Shown here piece by piece: positions 9,953 to 24,100 of a stretch of 64,000 bases of DNA (positions are counted from its first letter, which is position 1; each line of letters begins with the position of its first letter). The notes beneath the pieces are model-generated. The model saw only the letters and a list, made by a program, of their open reading frames with translations. It was not told the DNA's origin and searched no databases. The DNA comes from Amia ocellicauda. Lineage: Eukaryota; Chordata; Actinopteri; Amiiformes; Amiidae. The position numbers were made by a program, and so were the translations under genes. The stretch covers positions 46,167,548 through 46,231,547 of the forward strand of contig NC_089850.1 of NCBI RefSeq assembly GCF_036373705.1, written 5' to 3'.

Positions 9953-12900
9953 ATGGCTTCGTCGGCGAATAATGGGTCAGTCGGTAAATGGGAAGTCGTC
10001 AAGAAAAGCAAGAAGCCGAGCAGTGGCGGAAAAAACCCGAGTGAAAAGAAGCCCGGTGGGAGGAAAGCGCTCAGTGAGGCTAACCTGCCCAGGATCGACC
10101 CGGCGCGTAAGTGACGACCCTCTCTCTCCCTCTCTGCGGGTCCGGGTCCGACACCCACGGCGGGACTGACAGGTACCGCGCATCTGTTACGGCGGAAGAG
10201 CAGCCGTGATTCCTGTGAGGACATCAACTTTTAATTGCCCCCTCGCTGCCAGTGGCGTGCGGCTGTGTAGGTCAACAGCTGAGCCCAGCTGCCCAGTGGA
10301 GGGCAAATAAAACGACGGAAAAGCCTGGGGGTGGGGGGTATTATAGCCACGTTGCGATGCTTCCTAATGACCCAGCTATGGCCGCTTGTCACACTCCTGT
10401 TAAAAACCGACAGCCAATGTCTTGCGAGCCGAGGCTGGCGACCCGCCGCCGGTGTGGGCTCGGTGACCAGACGGTGCCGCGACTCCATAGTGAACCGCCC
10501 GGGCATCATCGCCAGCGGGCACAGCCAGCCCGGTGTGCCCCGGCCGTGCCAGTCCGCCCGGTGTGCAGTGGCGTGAAAAACACAGGCTGGTTCAGTAGGA
10601 TCCTCGGCTGTCTGTGTTCAAGGGATGCAAGATGCCTAAGGCGACGTGTCGTTAAAAGGTTTAAACAGCGCCCGGATGTACTTACTGCTTCTCGGCTGTT
10701 TTCAGAGGTGTGATCCATGTGACTACAAATGCAACGTGTGCTTGGCGATATAGCTGTATTCTGTCTTATCTTATTATATATTATCGCCAATAAGCAAGCA
10801 TCCAGGAGATGTCTGCTAGCTTGCCAGTCCTGTCTATACATGCATTCTGCGTAGTTGGGTTCATCTAATATTAATTTGCATAAAGGGAACCAGTGTTTGA
10901 ATCTTTTGTATTGAGAAACAATACTGTCAAAACATCTCGTCGCTTTTGGCTTGGATATAATGGATATGGACATGGATATAATTGTTGGTCACAATCACAC
11001 TAGATAGGCAGCTGTCTTACACTGTGCGCTTACATTGTGAAGGAAGGGTGTTGGTAGTTTACAGTATATCTAAACAAAAGACCACGTTTATCAATATTCA
11101 GCAGAATTCAAGCTTATTGTAACACCTTTTTAAAAACAAGGCAAAAAAGGGTTCTGCTGTCATTTGAATACAGATCTTGTTTAGTGGTGCATAGGGAAAA
11201 CTCCAGTTTGGTTCTGGAGAGATAGTGAATGTGGTTCAGTTCGGTCCAGTCCAGGCTTGCTCCAGGGAGAGATGCCTGGCCTGAGCCGCATAACCAGAGC
11301 CAAGATTGTTGTGCTTCCGATTAGATATTTGAATTAAAATATCACAAAGGGTATAAAGCTCAACTAGATCGCTACCAAACTGCTAGCTGTAGATTAATGG
11401 GTGTTTCAGGGCTGCTTTGTGTTGGTGCAGTGAAGAGTGAAGGGTTTTGAATGTGTTACATTTGGCAGAGACTTTGTGGGACTGCTGAAGTCCCGGAACT
11501 GGCTGCATAATATCAGTGTTCTTTGCAAAACTGATGTCGTCTTTTTATTTCAGCTTAAATTACAGTCACTGGGATGTCTCTGTTCTGTGATTTATATATG
11601 GCGTACTTATGTACAATATATGGTGTTTTGCCTCCTCATAAAACATTACAGAATCAGATACAATATAAGGCTGCATCTGCTACTTGTCGTTGAGCAGACG
11701 TCCAAAAAAAGCTTTTTACTATTTCACTGTGAATTTTATGTGCACCTGACAGATGCTAAACTCTGTGTAAGAATCTGCAGCCTCTTTCTGTCAAATAGGA
11801 TGTTTTCTAGCAGGAGTGAACAGTAGCCTGGGAGAGTTTACTTTTTTAACAGCCTTTTTGAATTCAGCAGCCTTTTGAATGGGCTCGGTGACCGCAACTT
11901 ATTTATACATCCTTAAATTGTGTAATTGGTGCTGTGGCATTATTAGAGCTATATATAGCCTTTTGCTATAGTTTACAATAGTTAATGCATTGTTTTTGAA
12001 AGACTACTATGAATTGTCTATACTCAGTACTGTCAACTGGCTTATTTTATATTTTACAACCGTAATAACGTATAACTTGACGACAAATCCAGCGTTCTGG
12101 TTTTATCTGAAACAAGCACATGTGCACAGTGTTTTGATAATAGATCTCCAATCTCCAAAATGACTGGGAGGACCAACCAGGAGATCAAATGCACTAAAAA
12201 TGAAATGCCTCGAGCCGCTGGGCTAGACTGGCAGATCACAAGCATGCACTGCCAGTTTGAAGCACTTTTCATTTTTCAGAAGGATTTGCCCTCTAGCTGT
12301 AGTAGTTTTTCTCTGTCCAACACTGACTCATCAGCAAGTGTGAAAATCCAATACATTAAAGAGAAGCAGACACGTTGATGGGGGATGTATTGCATTACTG
12401 CTCAGTTTCGCCATGCTAGACTGGCAAAACAGTTCGGTGATAATTTTCCTATGGCTTTCTACTTTTTAAATGCACAAATATTTCCCTTTGATCTAAGCGT
12501 GGGTTAAACTGTAGTCGTGTCCTTTTTCGATTTGGTTCAGCCATAGCTGTGTGAAATCATAGTCAGCGGAGCAAGTTTTTTTTTTTAACTAGGAACTGAA
12601 ACCAGCCATCTAAGCTGGTATCACAAGATACCTAAACTTAAAATAAATGTGTATCTCTACAAATACTTAAAACGTTTACTTTTATTTCCTTGAATTGATC
12701 CCTTTTTTCCACAGTAGGGAATATACCAATTCACGAAAGTCTGTAGTGGTTTGTTAAACTTTCAAAGCATTTTACTTCTCATGCTACGTAGCATTTCTGT
12801 GAAGAGAGGAGGCGTCCTATATGGTAGCCAATCGGAGAACAAGTTGCTGTTGTATTCTTGCATCATCTTGTGAAATGTCAAAGCTGCCAAACTCTACAGC

Positions 12901-15900
12901 ACAGATGCCTATTGGCAGGTCCCTGGCATCGCTCATTTGAGTTACACTCACTCTTCTCCCACTTCATGCAGCTCCCTTGAAAACTTCTGAAACGATCTAC
13001 GAAGGCTTTGAGAGAATGGGGAAGAAACAAAATAAAGAACAGGTGCCACCAGCACCCAGCCCTGAGCAACAGCAGAAAAAAAACAGCGCCGGAAAGCAGG
13101 CGAAGAAATCCCCTGGAAGCGATGGACGACAGAAACTGGCCAAGTTTAAATCCCTGGAGGAAGCTGTGAAGGCTGTGAGTATGCTTGTATTCATGTGTAT
13201 GAATCTTTCTTTACAAAAAAACTAAATAATATTATTAAAATAAATAAATAAATGAAACCACAAATATTTGCCTTCCTAGTGCCTTTGATAGCACATTCAA
13301 ATTAAAATAAGGTGTTTTCATACAATCTGCCTCTTGTACTATAGCGCAAGTTTGCCTCTGTAAAACCAGATTAGCAAAGGTCTACACAGGGGGAATATGA
13401 AATGCAAAGGTTGGATTTTCTAAAGATACTGTGTCTATCCAAGAACATTTTGGCAACATACACGTTGAGCTTCAGCAGTTAAGAGTTATTTCTCTTAACC
13501 CAAGTCCATTGCTGTAATGATTAAAACACAGTCCTCTGCCCTAAAATGAATATTTTTCTTTAGTGGTTATACAATATAATGGACATAAATGCATGACGTT
13601 TGTGACTTGTATGAAATGGCACAGGGTGTATTTATTTGGTTTGTTTGAATTCTTGTATTTATACATAACTGTTAGTTGTAAGCTGCTTAAGCCATCTTTT
13701 TATTTTACTATTTGAGGGATTTATACTGTTCTCAGTTGTGGTTTGTACTACAGCATTACCATTTCATACAGCTGAAACTTACCCGATGCAAAACCCTCCC
13801 CTCCATACAAGTCATCCTGTCTGTCGTGTATCAGGAAGTTTCCCTTCCTTGCTCTGTGCTTTCGTCTCTGGTTTTGCTTCATGACAAAGTCCACACGTGT
13901 GTAGATGACCTAAGCTTTCAATAGCATCCAGTCATAACCTCTTGGCCTGGGGCAGCTGGGAGGACATCACAGTCAGCAGTATCCCTTCTTTTGTTGAGCA
14001 GAACCAGGTGTGGGGAGGGCTGGGTGTTTGGCCAGCTCTCACAGGAGGCTCACTCCAGTTGTCTGGTCTGTTTTCTCCAGCTTGACGTTTCGGAGCTGCA
14101 GCAGGAGCTGGAGAAGAGCCAGAGCCTCTTTCCGGAGAACCCGTCGGTTTGGGTGAAGGACTTGGCTGGCTACCTCAACTACAAACTGCAAGCCCCCGAG
14201 GTCGACCCCACACTCAGCAACCACCCGTACGGTCAGTGCCTCGCGCTGGGTTCAGGCGGTCCCCTCTAAGCTCGGTGGAAGTCATGGCACCTGTTTTCAT
14301 CCCATTGCTTAGGGAAAATAATTGTCATTGAGCTGAAAGAATGAGAGGCTTATCTGTGAAGTGGTTCATTTTCAGAAGCTAAAGCACTGATTCTTACCTT
14401 CTACGGTATTCATTTATGGCTTTAATCGCTATACTAAAGGTTCAGAGCTCTGCCAACTCTTCCAAAAACAGTAGTGTTAAATTTTGCAATGTACTCTGCA
14501 CTAGTGGTTCCCAGTTACATTTCCGGGTGGCTCACTGCTGGGACCCCAATATGGACCTTGGAGGCATGAGGGAATTACATGTAACACACATGCAAAAAAT
14601 GTATTCCGATTACATCCCTAGTACATAAGAACGAATACCTCCAATGAATTGCCATATGTTTTGGATTGCCGAAATTCTCTGGATGTAAACATAGCCAGTG
14701 AGAATGTGCTATTCCACTGTGAGATGTCAAATGTGTTTTGGTTGTGTTGAAGGGCAAGGTGTAATTCCTGAATGCAGTCAAACCTGCTAGGTGATGCAGC
14801 CCTTTTAGGGGCCCAGTGCTGTGGTTCATATCTTCTCCACTAGGCTCGTCTGCAGGACGTGCTCTTGTCCCCGGGCTGAGTGAGGCTCTGCAGCCTAAGA
14901 AGAATGAACGCTATACTTGTCTCCTTCTTAGAGTACCAAGACTGTGTGAAGATAGAGATCCCCACCCTATAATTACAGCTCCAGTTTTGCCCTCCACATG
15001 CTGCTTAATATTGCTGGCAACCAACTGATCAGTTTTTCTGCTTTTAAGTGTTCTGTTGTGGTGTAAGTGTATTGCTTTGCCCACTCTTCTCTGCAGTGTT
15101 GCAAGCAGCTGTTCTGGACATGGTCAAAGCTCCCAAGCTGCACCACAAAATGTCAAAAGCCATCTATCCACCTAGTTATACTTTCTGTTCCCATGAAGAC
15201 TGGCTTTCAAAACCTGTCTTCTCAGTGTCTCCTCCCAACAGTCCAGAGTTTTAGTGCAATATATGTAGCCTGGTTATTTATACTGCGTCATAGTGTGTTA
15301 GTGTGTGTTAATCAGGTCCACAGAGGTGTGTGTTGTATACAATGCAGAGCAATGTAGAAATTGAAAAATGTGACCAGATGGTTAAAAAAACGGGGTTGGT
15401 AGTGTAGGCCCAGACAAGATGCAGTCAGTGTTTGATTAAAAAAAAAAAAAAAAAAAAAACTCTGTACCTCTGTAGTCCCATTTGTTAGATTAATAAGTTT
15501 GCATCAGGTGGAAATTTCCTCATTGAAATGTAAGCAGCCAGATCAGATCTGTGTTGCATGTGGAGTATGTAATTTAGTGCTGATTACACTGAGAGGTGTG
15601 TGTGTCCGTGCGTGTGCGGACTGAAATTAATCTATGGCTTTTATGCAAATAATGTGCCAGAGAGGAGTGAATCGGGGAATCTTGAGTCCCTGGAATCCTC
15701 TGCATGTTTTGTACAGTAATCATAGTCTAAACATTGACATTTAGTGCAACTCCTCTTTCCTCCAGTACCTTTCTAATATGTCTACAAACTCCCCCATTTG
15801 GCTGTTGCCTTATTGTTCTTCTGTGCTCTATTTCCATTTAAGTTGCACAAGAAGAATTTCAGTACTTGTTCCAGAACTGTCTGCTGCTGGTAGTGAGATT

Positions 15901-18900
15901 CTGGGAGTTGTTTTAATAAAACTGATAGAAATACATCCATTACAGACTTTATTAAATGCAGTTTTGCTGGCTTCAGCAGACACTCTGGCAGTGGATGCAG
16001 AGCACAGTTGCTGTATCTGTACAAATGTGTGTAGGTACCGTTTTTTTAGAGGTCCCCCAAACACCAGGCATATCAAACTAGTATTCCTATAACTGTCAGT
16101 ATTTCCTCTGTATGCAGGCAGGAGTCAGTGTATCGATGAATCTGTGATCAAAGTGGGGTTTTCTGCTGTTAGCGTAGCCTTATAATAACCGTACGTTTTG
16201 TCTGTTTCACTGACTGAACTGTTTTTCCTGGACAGATTACCCTTACAGCCTGGCAAGCAAAGATCTGAAGAACATCATTAAGGTCCTGCTGGGGAAGTGC
16301 TCTCACTCCTTACAGGAATTCTTTGATCACTGCATCTACACCATGCTGCGTGAGCTAGACAAGCCCTCAGGTACAGTGCCCTCTGACCAGCAGCTGCCTG
16401 ATGTTTTACTGTATAAAAAGATGATTGTGGTCTAGAGTTTGATACTCATGTCCTTTAGCATCATACCTGGAATCCTGCCACCTGGAGAGGAAAAGTGACC
16501 CGTTTCTGTACCTGCACAGTCCCAGCTAGCTCCCCCGCCATGATTAACTCCCCATCTCTGCCACAGCAGGCAATTCCATAGGGTTCAATATTAACTTCCC
16601 TTTTGTGCATCTTCTCCACACTAACCGAACGTGTGTATATTATTCCGCTACATAACAAACGATTTTGCTAAGGTTTTGTAAAAGGGGTTTCAGCAGGTGG
16701 TTAAAGTGCCTTACGGAGAACAGTGCTTCACCTGAAAAGTGTAGTGGGAAAAAGGTGTAGTGGGAGCCCATTATTACATCTTCAGTGTTAATTCCAAATA
16801 CATTCACATTTAAATTTAAAACTTTTGTTCTCTCCATAAAAGTTTAAAATGCAATTACATTGAATAGGAAGCATTGGCATTAATTAAAATTACCCTTCTC
16901 AGTAGACCCACTACTACATTCAAATAAATTATTACAGACTGAAACACGGCAGGTGGGATGTGTTCAGACTCGGAGCAGCTTCAGGAAAATGCACTAAAAT
17001 GCAAATAATTTTATTTTATCGTTGCCTTACTAGATTGAAAATAATTGTTTTGCATGTCTGAAATGGTAACTCAAACTACATTGACTCATGTTGTCTTCTC
17101 TCTCCATGTATGCTTCAATGGTGTATTTTATTCATGTGTGTTGCATGGGCTCTGTATTTCTACTACTAGTCTGGCAGAAGTGTTGTCTTGGATGTGTTGT
17201 TGGATTAGTTTCCGTTTTTTTGTGTACAGCAGAGCTGAAACGAGTTCAGATCAGCCCTCCTGTCCGCCGTGCTGACACTGCTGCCTGGCCAGAGTCCTGG
17301 GCCACCGCCAGCCCCACACAGTCCTGCCTTATCCAATCACACTGGCCCAACTGTCTTTTCACCCCCACTGTGCGTTAGAGCACAAGAGACAGCTGGACAA
17401 GGGCTGTGACCCGCTGCCTGTCTGCTGTGACGATGTCTGGGGGGAGGCTTCTACAAAGGGGATACTGAGAGTCGTCTTTACTTTCCCCTGGATGAGCACT
17501 AACCTAATATAATGCTTTGTGACACAGGTGAAACGCTGCATGGCTACAGGATCTGCATTCAGGCCATCATGCTTGACAAACCCAAAATCGCCACGCTGAA
17601 CCTGGCCGATGTGAGTACATGCCAACGTGCGGTTTAATGACTCTCACAGGGACGTGGTGTAAGCGATAGGAATTTCATCATCTGTGGAAATTTTTATGCT
17701 TAAACAGTTTCTTATGTTGCCTAATAGTTTGTAATCTATGGAAATGAGCTTTAAACTTTTTATATCGAATTCCCAAAGGTTTAGGATTGCATCGCTCAGG
17801 GGCTGGCAGTCATTACTGCCACGCGAACTGATATGCTTCTCAAATTACATCGTTTAACCCAAAACATTGATTTACCCTTTTCTTTTCATGTATTCTAGCA
17901 ATGACTCTGTAACTGTGGAGGTAATTTCATATTTTCTGTTAAGTACATTTTTAACCCATACACCTCACTTGAGATTGCGAAGGCTGTCTGCAGTGTTTTA
18001 AGGAATCGGCTTGCATGCAAAGTCACAGCTGCTTTCCTCTTTCTGTACTGGTAACCCCTGGCTGACCAAAAAAGTTTAAAAATGACTTGATTCATCTCTC
18101 TCCTGTACTGGCACATTAGAGTTGACAGGGCACCAGTAAGAGGCAGAAGCCAGCTTCCTTTATTTGATGGCGGAGGTTTGGGCTGCATATGAACAGGATA
18201 GGGAGTGCTGTCCGATTGTCGTGATGCATGGATATTTTCATGTTTGCAGTGAAATCATAGCCATGGTACCTCCTCTTCTTCACAGCACTTGGAGCTTCTG
18301 CGCTCTCATCAGAACAGGCCGGTGAAGTGCCTCACGATCATGTGGGCTTTGGGACAGGCTGGGTTCACAGACCTCACTGAGGGACTCAAAGGTGAGCTGC
18401 TTTTCCATTGCTACCCATACTGGCCAAGAAAGAAGAGAAGAGAGTTAATATAATTAAATGGTATATTCTTGCCATAATTAAACAACTTAATGATCTGGTT
18501 TTATTATAAAAAAACGACAAAACAAATATTTAAAGTGTCCAACCTTCCCCCGCCCCACCCCGTTCTCTTATGGAGTGTAATGTTGTGAAGCATTTGAGGT
18601 TTTCTTTTCTTTTTTTTTCTACTTTGTATTTAAATGCCTGCAGAGAGACCCTAAAATAAAGCCATCTTCATGACTGCATTTCCCCAGCTTATTTTAAAAC
18701 CATGCAATAGCTGGGCAAAGGCCAAGATTGATTTGGCAAAGACAGTTGGTCAGAGTTCAGTTGTATGAAAAAGCCTAGTCATCACAAAGAACCCAGTTCT
18801 TACATTTTTCTTCTCTTTAAAACTGGTTTTGCAAGATCCCCCCCCCCCCTCCAAGTCATGCAGAACATTGTGACATGGCTGCAGGGGGCTCAACGTCCTC

Positions 18901-21900
18901 AAATCTTCAAATCTTGTGTGTGCATGTTTTGTCTGTAATCGGTCTAATCACCTTCTTTCCCACCATTAATTCATAATTATATTGATAATTGTCTTGACAG
19001 CTTCCTCTCTACACCCTTCTATTTGTCTTGATAGTTTAACTCCATGTTTATGTACAGTAAATATAAAATCCCATTAATTATTTGATTAGGAGTCTAGAAG
19101 CCAGTTTCAGTGCTAAGGTCCCGTTTTAAAGAATTCCACATGGTGATCGACACCCTCTTTTTCATAGAATTGCATTTTCACGTGTACAAGAACCTCACAC
19201 AAGGGCTGCTTAATTAAAAGGTTTGTCTTGCTTTATCTTTCCAGTGTGGCTTGGCATCATGCTACCGGTTCTCGGCATCAAAGCACTGTCGTCTTATGCC
19301 ATTGGATACTTGGAAAGGCTGCTAATGTGAGTTTGTATATCTTGATGGTGAATACTTTTCTTCAGACATGCACATGCAATTATCATGGCTTCCTCATTAG
19401 AACTAAAGATGCTCTTTCTAACTTTTACTTGACGTTTTACTTGATTCTTTGTGTCTCTGCTGTGAAGGCAGTAACTGAAAATGTGTAGTTTTCTTTTGAA
19501 GGGCAGATCCTAGCTCCCTTTTTGTGGATGGTGGTTGACTTTATGTTACTCATGCGATAGTCTACCTTTGCACATAGAGATAAGACCATTCCATGATGGT
19601 CTATAATCGCTTTGGTGTGGTCCCTCCCTCCTCGTGCATAATTCATTGGAATATCTGGTGTTCTTTTTCCTGGAGGAGTTTTCTAAATGTTGTTTTCTGA
19701 TATTTTGTGTGGGTGTGATGTTTGGGTTGTTAGATGCTGTGTTTCACTGTTCTGGTAGCTCAATAATACAACAAGTACATAAGTGAACTTTCAGGTAGGG
19801 TAGGTAATGAGTAATTTGTCAGTACTTCACTGATGTTTGAATAAAGGAAGATTAGTGTAACAGATTTGCATAATACCTGCAGCTATCAGTTTGTTTCTTC
19901 TCCCCTTCTCCAAAATATTTACTTTCTTGCTTTGTAGGTTGCACGCTAACTTAACCAAAGGCTTTGGGATAATGGGACCAAAGGAGTTCTTTCCTCTGCT
20001 GGATTTTGCCTACATGCCCAAGAACGCACTGATGCCCAGGTAACGGGGGACAGAAACATTCTCCACCTGTCATTCAATGGAGCACTGTCTCCTCTTTGCA
20101 TGGTATTTGGATATCTAGTTATGTGGAATAAAATAACCTTCACATGACTCATTGTTTAAGCTGTAGCACATCAATGTATTGCTTGGGGAAGAAGCTATCT
20201 AACTACCAACTCTCTTGCATGCTGCCTAAATATGTGTCCTTGAATAAGTGTCTGGAGAAGTGTGGTCTGCCAGTGTGATGCACAGCCCCGTCTGTGTTAG
20301 TCTACAGGAGCAGCTGAGGCGGCTGTACCCCAGGCTGAAGGCGCTGGCGTTCGGAGCCAAACCGGAGTCTACTCTGCACACCTACTTCCCATCCTTCCTC
20401 TCCAGGGCCACCCCCAACTGCCCGGCCGACATGAAAAAAGAGGTACGTAACCGACATGAAGTGCAGGGAGCCGAACTCTGTAACTGAACCAGACTTGTAC
20501 CATGAAACCAACCGGTCTCTGTGTCCGCATGCAGCTCCTGACCAGTCTGACGGAGTGCCTGTCGCTGGACCCGCAGAGCCTCAGTGTTTGGAGGCAGTTG
20601 TACACCAAGCATCTTTCGCAGTCCAGGTGAGCAATCTTTCCATCAACGCTCGGGCCACAGGTGACATTTAGAACCACTTGCAATCCGGGTTTAAAAGAGC
20701 GAGGACCTCGGCTTTGACTGTGGATGTGAGAGGAGCTTCTGTTCCAAGCAGGGATTATAAATGAAGCTTTGTTTCTCTTTGTGGTCTTCCAGAAGCAGCT
20801 TTTCTGCAGCATTGTCTATGTGCCTTTGACATTTTACCAGTCCATGAGGTAGAAAGGGATATCTTGCCCATGGGAATAGTTCTTTGCATAATCCACAGAT
20901 GTAACCTTTTTCCCTAAAGTGTTGAGCAGTTTTTAGTATGAAACCATATAAGTGGTTTAATTTTTACCCTCTCAACCAGAACAGACTGTTCAGGATCTTT
21001 CCAGGAACTGTCCACTGAGACCTGCCTCTTTCCACACAATTTAATTACAGCTGTTGTCTTGAGAAATGGTTGCAGGTGGTGTGTTGTGGCACAGTACACT
21101 CCTGTGGCTGTTTAGGAAAGCAGAGTGAACTCAAATGAAAGGCACAGTAGAAAGAAAACCCTGATTACCTACACACAGGCATTTTCATTTCCTGTGCAAT
21201 AAATGAGGATTCTCTGTTGCAATCAGACTGTTAAAGCTTTTTTCTTTCTCCCCATTCTCAGCCTTCTACTGAATAATCTCCTTCAGTCTTGGAATAGGTT
21301 ATCGCCAAAGGTAAGCATTACTCCATGCACTTGTATGTGCTTTCAAAGCCAAGGCTTCCTCTCCATGGGTGAAATTTGACATTGTCCAAATAACAAAACA
21401 TAATCAACACAGCGCTCAACCATGCTCTTTATTAACGAGTATGATATAAGTATTTCTACAGAATGGGGGAGAGGTGTTTGTGAACGGTCCCTGTCCTTGC
21501 CTCAGTATTGTTTCCATGAGGTTGTAGAGTTAGATCAGATTAGCACTGTCCTGCCGTGTGTCTGAGACGTGTTGTTAATATTATGTAGTTTTGTTTTTAG
21601 ATTGCTGTCAAGAAAAGGGACTGGAAACTGTGATGGAAAATTGAATGGATATTAATTTCAGTAACATATGACTTTTTCTTCTGTACTTAATCTCTGCTTT
21701 CTTTCCTTTTGCTTTCCTCCAGCTTCGTAAATCTCTGCAGGAAACTGTGCAGTCGTTCAAAGTGACCAATGAGGAAATGATGGCCTCTGCCAATTCACAG
21801 GATGTGAAAGACTGTAACACACTGTGCAATGTAAGAGCCTCTGCATCTCCATCATTTACAGTAACTGCTAACCCATGTATTCTTGTGATTAAAATGGGAC

Positions 21901-24100
21901 TCAGTGGCAATGCAATTGGAGGTTTGAATGTAGCGTTTGCTTATGTACAAATCATACAAATGTTCACTAAGGCAAGTGCATTATCTGGGGCTGAATCTGT
22001 TGTTGTGCTTCACCCAGAGTCTGCAGTCCAAGATGAAGAGTCAAGGCTTCCCTTGGTCTCGCCTGCTGCTGGCGGTACTGGTGTTTGCTGTTGGTTTTTT
22101 CATCTATGACATAAGGTCACATGGGTCTTTCAAAGGTGAGCTCTGTTTTTATGTTGTTCTTGTTCTTATCAGAGTGATTGAGCTTCTTGGCCTCGGGGTA
22201 GCAAACCCCGCAAATCTTGGCAGGGATGCTGCTTGGTGAAACAATGTTCGGAGTACACTTTTTTTTAATTCGATAAGCATCCCTTTTTAAATCCCTAATT
22301 GTTAACTCAAATCCTCAAAGATCCCAGTGTGAGAACAGTGAAAACAAAACAATGCTTCCTTGTCTTCCAACTTCAATGGGCAGTCAAGCTGTTTGGCCTT
22401 CATCATTACAATTCCCAAATGCACAGATCTCTAGCGCCGCATGGAACTTGCTAACAGTGTCTGGTCCTACAGATGCCCATCCAGCAGCTGGAGTTTGGCT
22501 GCTAAGGGGCTCTTCCAGCTTGGCTCCACTCATTGGCAGCAGTGGTGTTTTTTGTTTCCCCACTGTTGACTGGCATTAACAGCCTTGTAGCTGAAGGCCT
22601 GGATTTGGCCCAGCCCTTGATGTAGGCCATGTGCAACTGAATCGAAATGGGTGACATCCCGAACTGCAGCCGTGTTGAAATGAGATGAGCAAACCACACA
22701 CCTCCTGGTGTAGCGTGTTATTGTATGTTATTGCTTCCTGGCGATACTGATACATTGGTTTCCCCTGTTGTATTTTGTTTTCAGACTGTATTTGTAAATG
22801 CCTTATTTTTACTAGATTTGAATATTCAGATATAAAGGTCAGAGGCAACCTTACCACTTGTTCCTCTATGAGAAAAATTCACCAACCAGTATTGCAGGCT
22901 TGTTGAGAGCTCTAGGAGATTCATTTCACAATTATGTCCATGTGTCACTTTATGAAATGCCATGTACTGTTTCCTGATGGTTAACTCTGAACTCTGATTT
23001 GCAGCTTCTTCCTGTGCACATGTGCTTCGCCGGTCAGGAATGATGTCGGTCTCTCAGCAGGCCTGGAGTAAAGTCTCTCATTATTCTCAGGAGGGATACA
23101 GGTGAGTTGTGTGGGTTTCCCCTGTGCAACCAAGGCCATGTCAAGCCTGGAAAGTTCTGGCAGACTTGGAGCTGTCTGTGGGGATGACCTTGCCCTTTTT
23201 ATGAAGTTTTTTTTATTTATGTATATCTTCTCCACTTCTAACGATGTTTTTTTGGTCCATTTGTTTTGTAGTTGGCTGGAGACAAACGCACCACAATACT
23301 ACTCTCAAGCGGTCACTACTGTGGGCCCCGTTTTGGAAGCAACTTGGGAAAAGACCAAGATGGCAACTGCCTACCTCGTGGAGCAGTGCTCAGTCCAGGT
23401 CATGTGGATCAGAGAGAACATGCCGAGGTTTATCGAATGGGTAAGAGAAAACGAGTGATGTGTAGTAATCTATTTGAGATTCGCTGGGGAAGAGATATAA
23501 TGTATACAGTTCATCTATATCAAGATTCTCAGTTTGAACATAACTGAATGTGATTGTGCTCAAAAACGAAATTGAGTTGTATTGTTTTTTTCCCCATTTT
23601 ATGAATCTAGCTCAATTCCAACATCCCAGATGCTGTGTTTCAGTTTATTGAATATTTGAAGCAGTTGCTGCTGGTCCTCCATCAGAATTACCTACAGCCA
23701 GCTATGGTGTATATGAAATCATCCTTTGAACAGGGATGGCAAACATTTGTAGATTCTTGCAAGTAAGTTTCAACCTCACTCATTTATATTAATGATTGAA
23801 GGAAATGAATGCTGTGCTTTTTGTGTTTTACAGAATATATATTATGCGTCCTTTAAGCTAGATCTTTCAGGACCACAGAATAATCATAGAAATACAAAAA
23901 ATATATACAAAAAAATAGTTTGGTCAGCACTGGTACGTAACCATTAATCATTCAATTTCCTTTCCATTTGCAGTGGAGAAGTATCCCTGCCCTGTGTTCA
24001 GAAACATTTGATATCCATATCTAATTCCACCTGGACATACCTGCAGAACACGACCCTTGCTGTTAAAAACTGGGCGTTTGCCGTGATCTCCAGACAGTAA
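9953..24100 (+). CDS. tmem214: Transmembrane protein 214 (complete, 17 coding exons)
   Basis: Exons: 9953-10106, 12972-13174, 14081-14231, 16236-16370, 17528-17610, 18286-18391, 19245-19326, 19938-20039, 20301-20442, 20535-20626, 21262-21310, 21723-21830, 22018-22135, 23005-23101, 23272-23440, 23611-23762, 23974-24100. All introns are GT-AG and all phases join, giving 2070 nt (689 residues plus stop), the same length I recall for human TMEM214. The start context GAAAATGG is good. Landmarks are GKWEVVKKSKKP at the N-terminus, KQNKEQVPP, DYPYSLASKDL, CLTIMWALGQAGF, and a hydrophobic transmembrane segment near residues 485-499 (LLLAVLVFAVGFFIY). A second hydrophobic stretch lies further on. Family knowledge: an ER membrane protein reported to anchor procaspase-4 in ER-stress apoptosis. 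It lies between mapre3 and the tRNA pair, as in human. Confidence 0.96.
10107..12971 (+). other. tmem214: tmem214 intron 1
   Basis: 2.9-kb intron, the largest of this gene. The first 500 bp are CpG-rich, continuing the promoter island; the rest is AT-rich. Open frames such as 11437-11826 have no recognisable domain and lie wholly inside the intron. No repeat family was recognised. Confidence 0.8.
15438..15459. repeat. A22 homopolymer
   Basis: Run of 22 A in the third tmem214 intron (14232-16235). No retroposed body is recognised immediately upstream. The rest of this 2-kb intron shows nothing identifiable. Confidence 0.95.

Noticed and set aside
9552-10169. 205-codon ORF overlapping the tmem214 first exon
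   Set aside because: It runs through the promoter and exon 1 in a different frame from the conserved TMEM214 N-terminus; GC-rich sequence simply lacks stops.
10252-10973. Overlapping ORFs of 81-155 codons on both strands
   Set aside because: They lie in the CpG-rich start of tmem214 intron 1; no protein family, no splice link to the gene.
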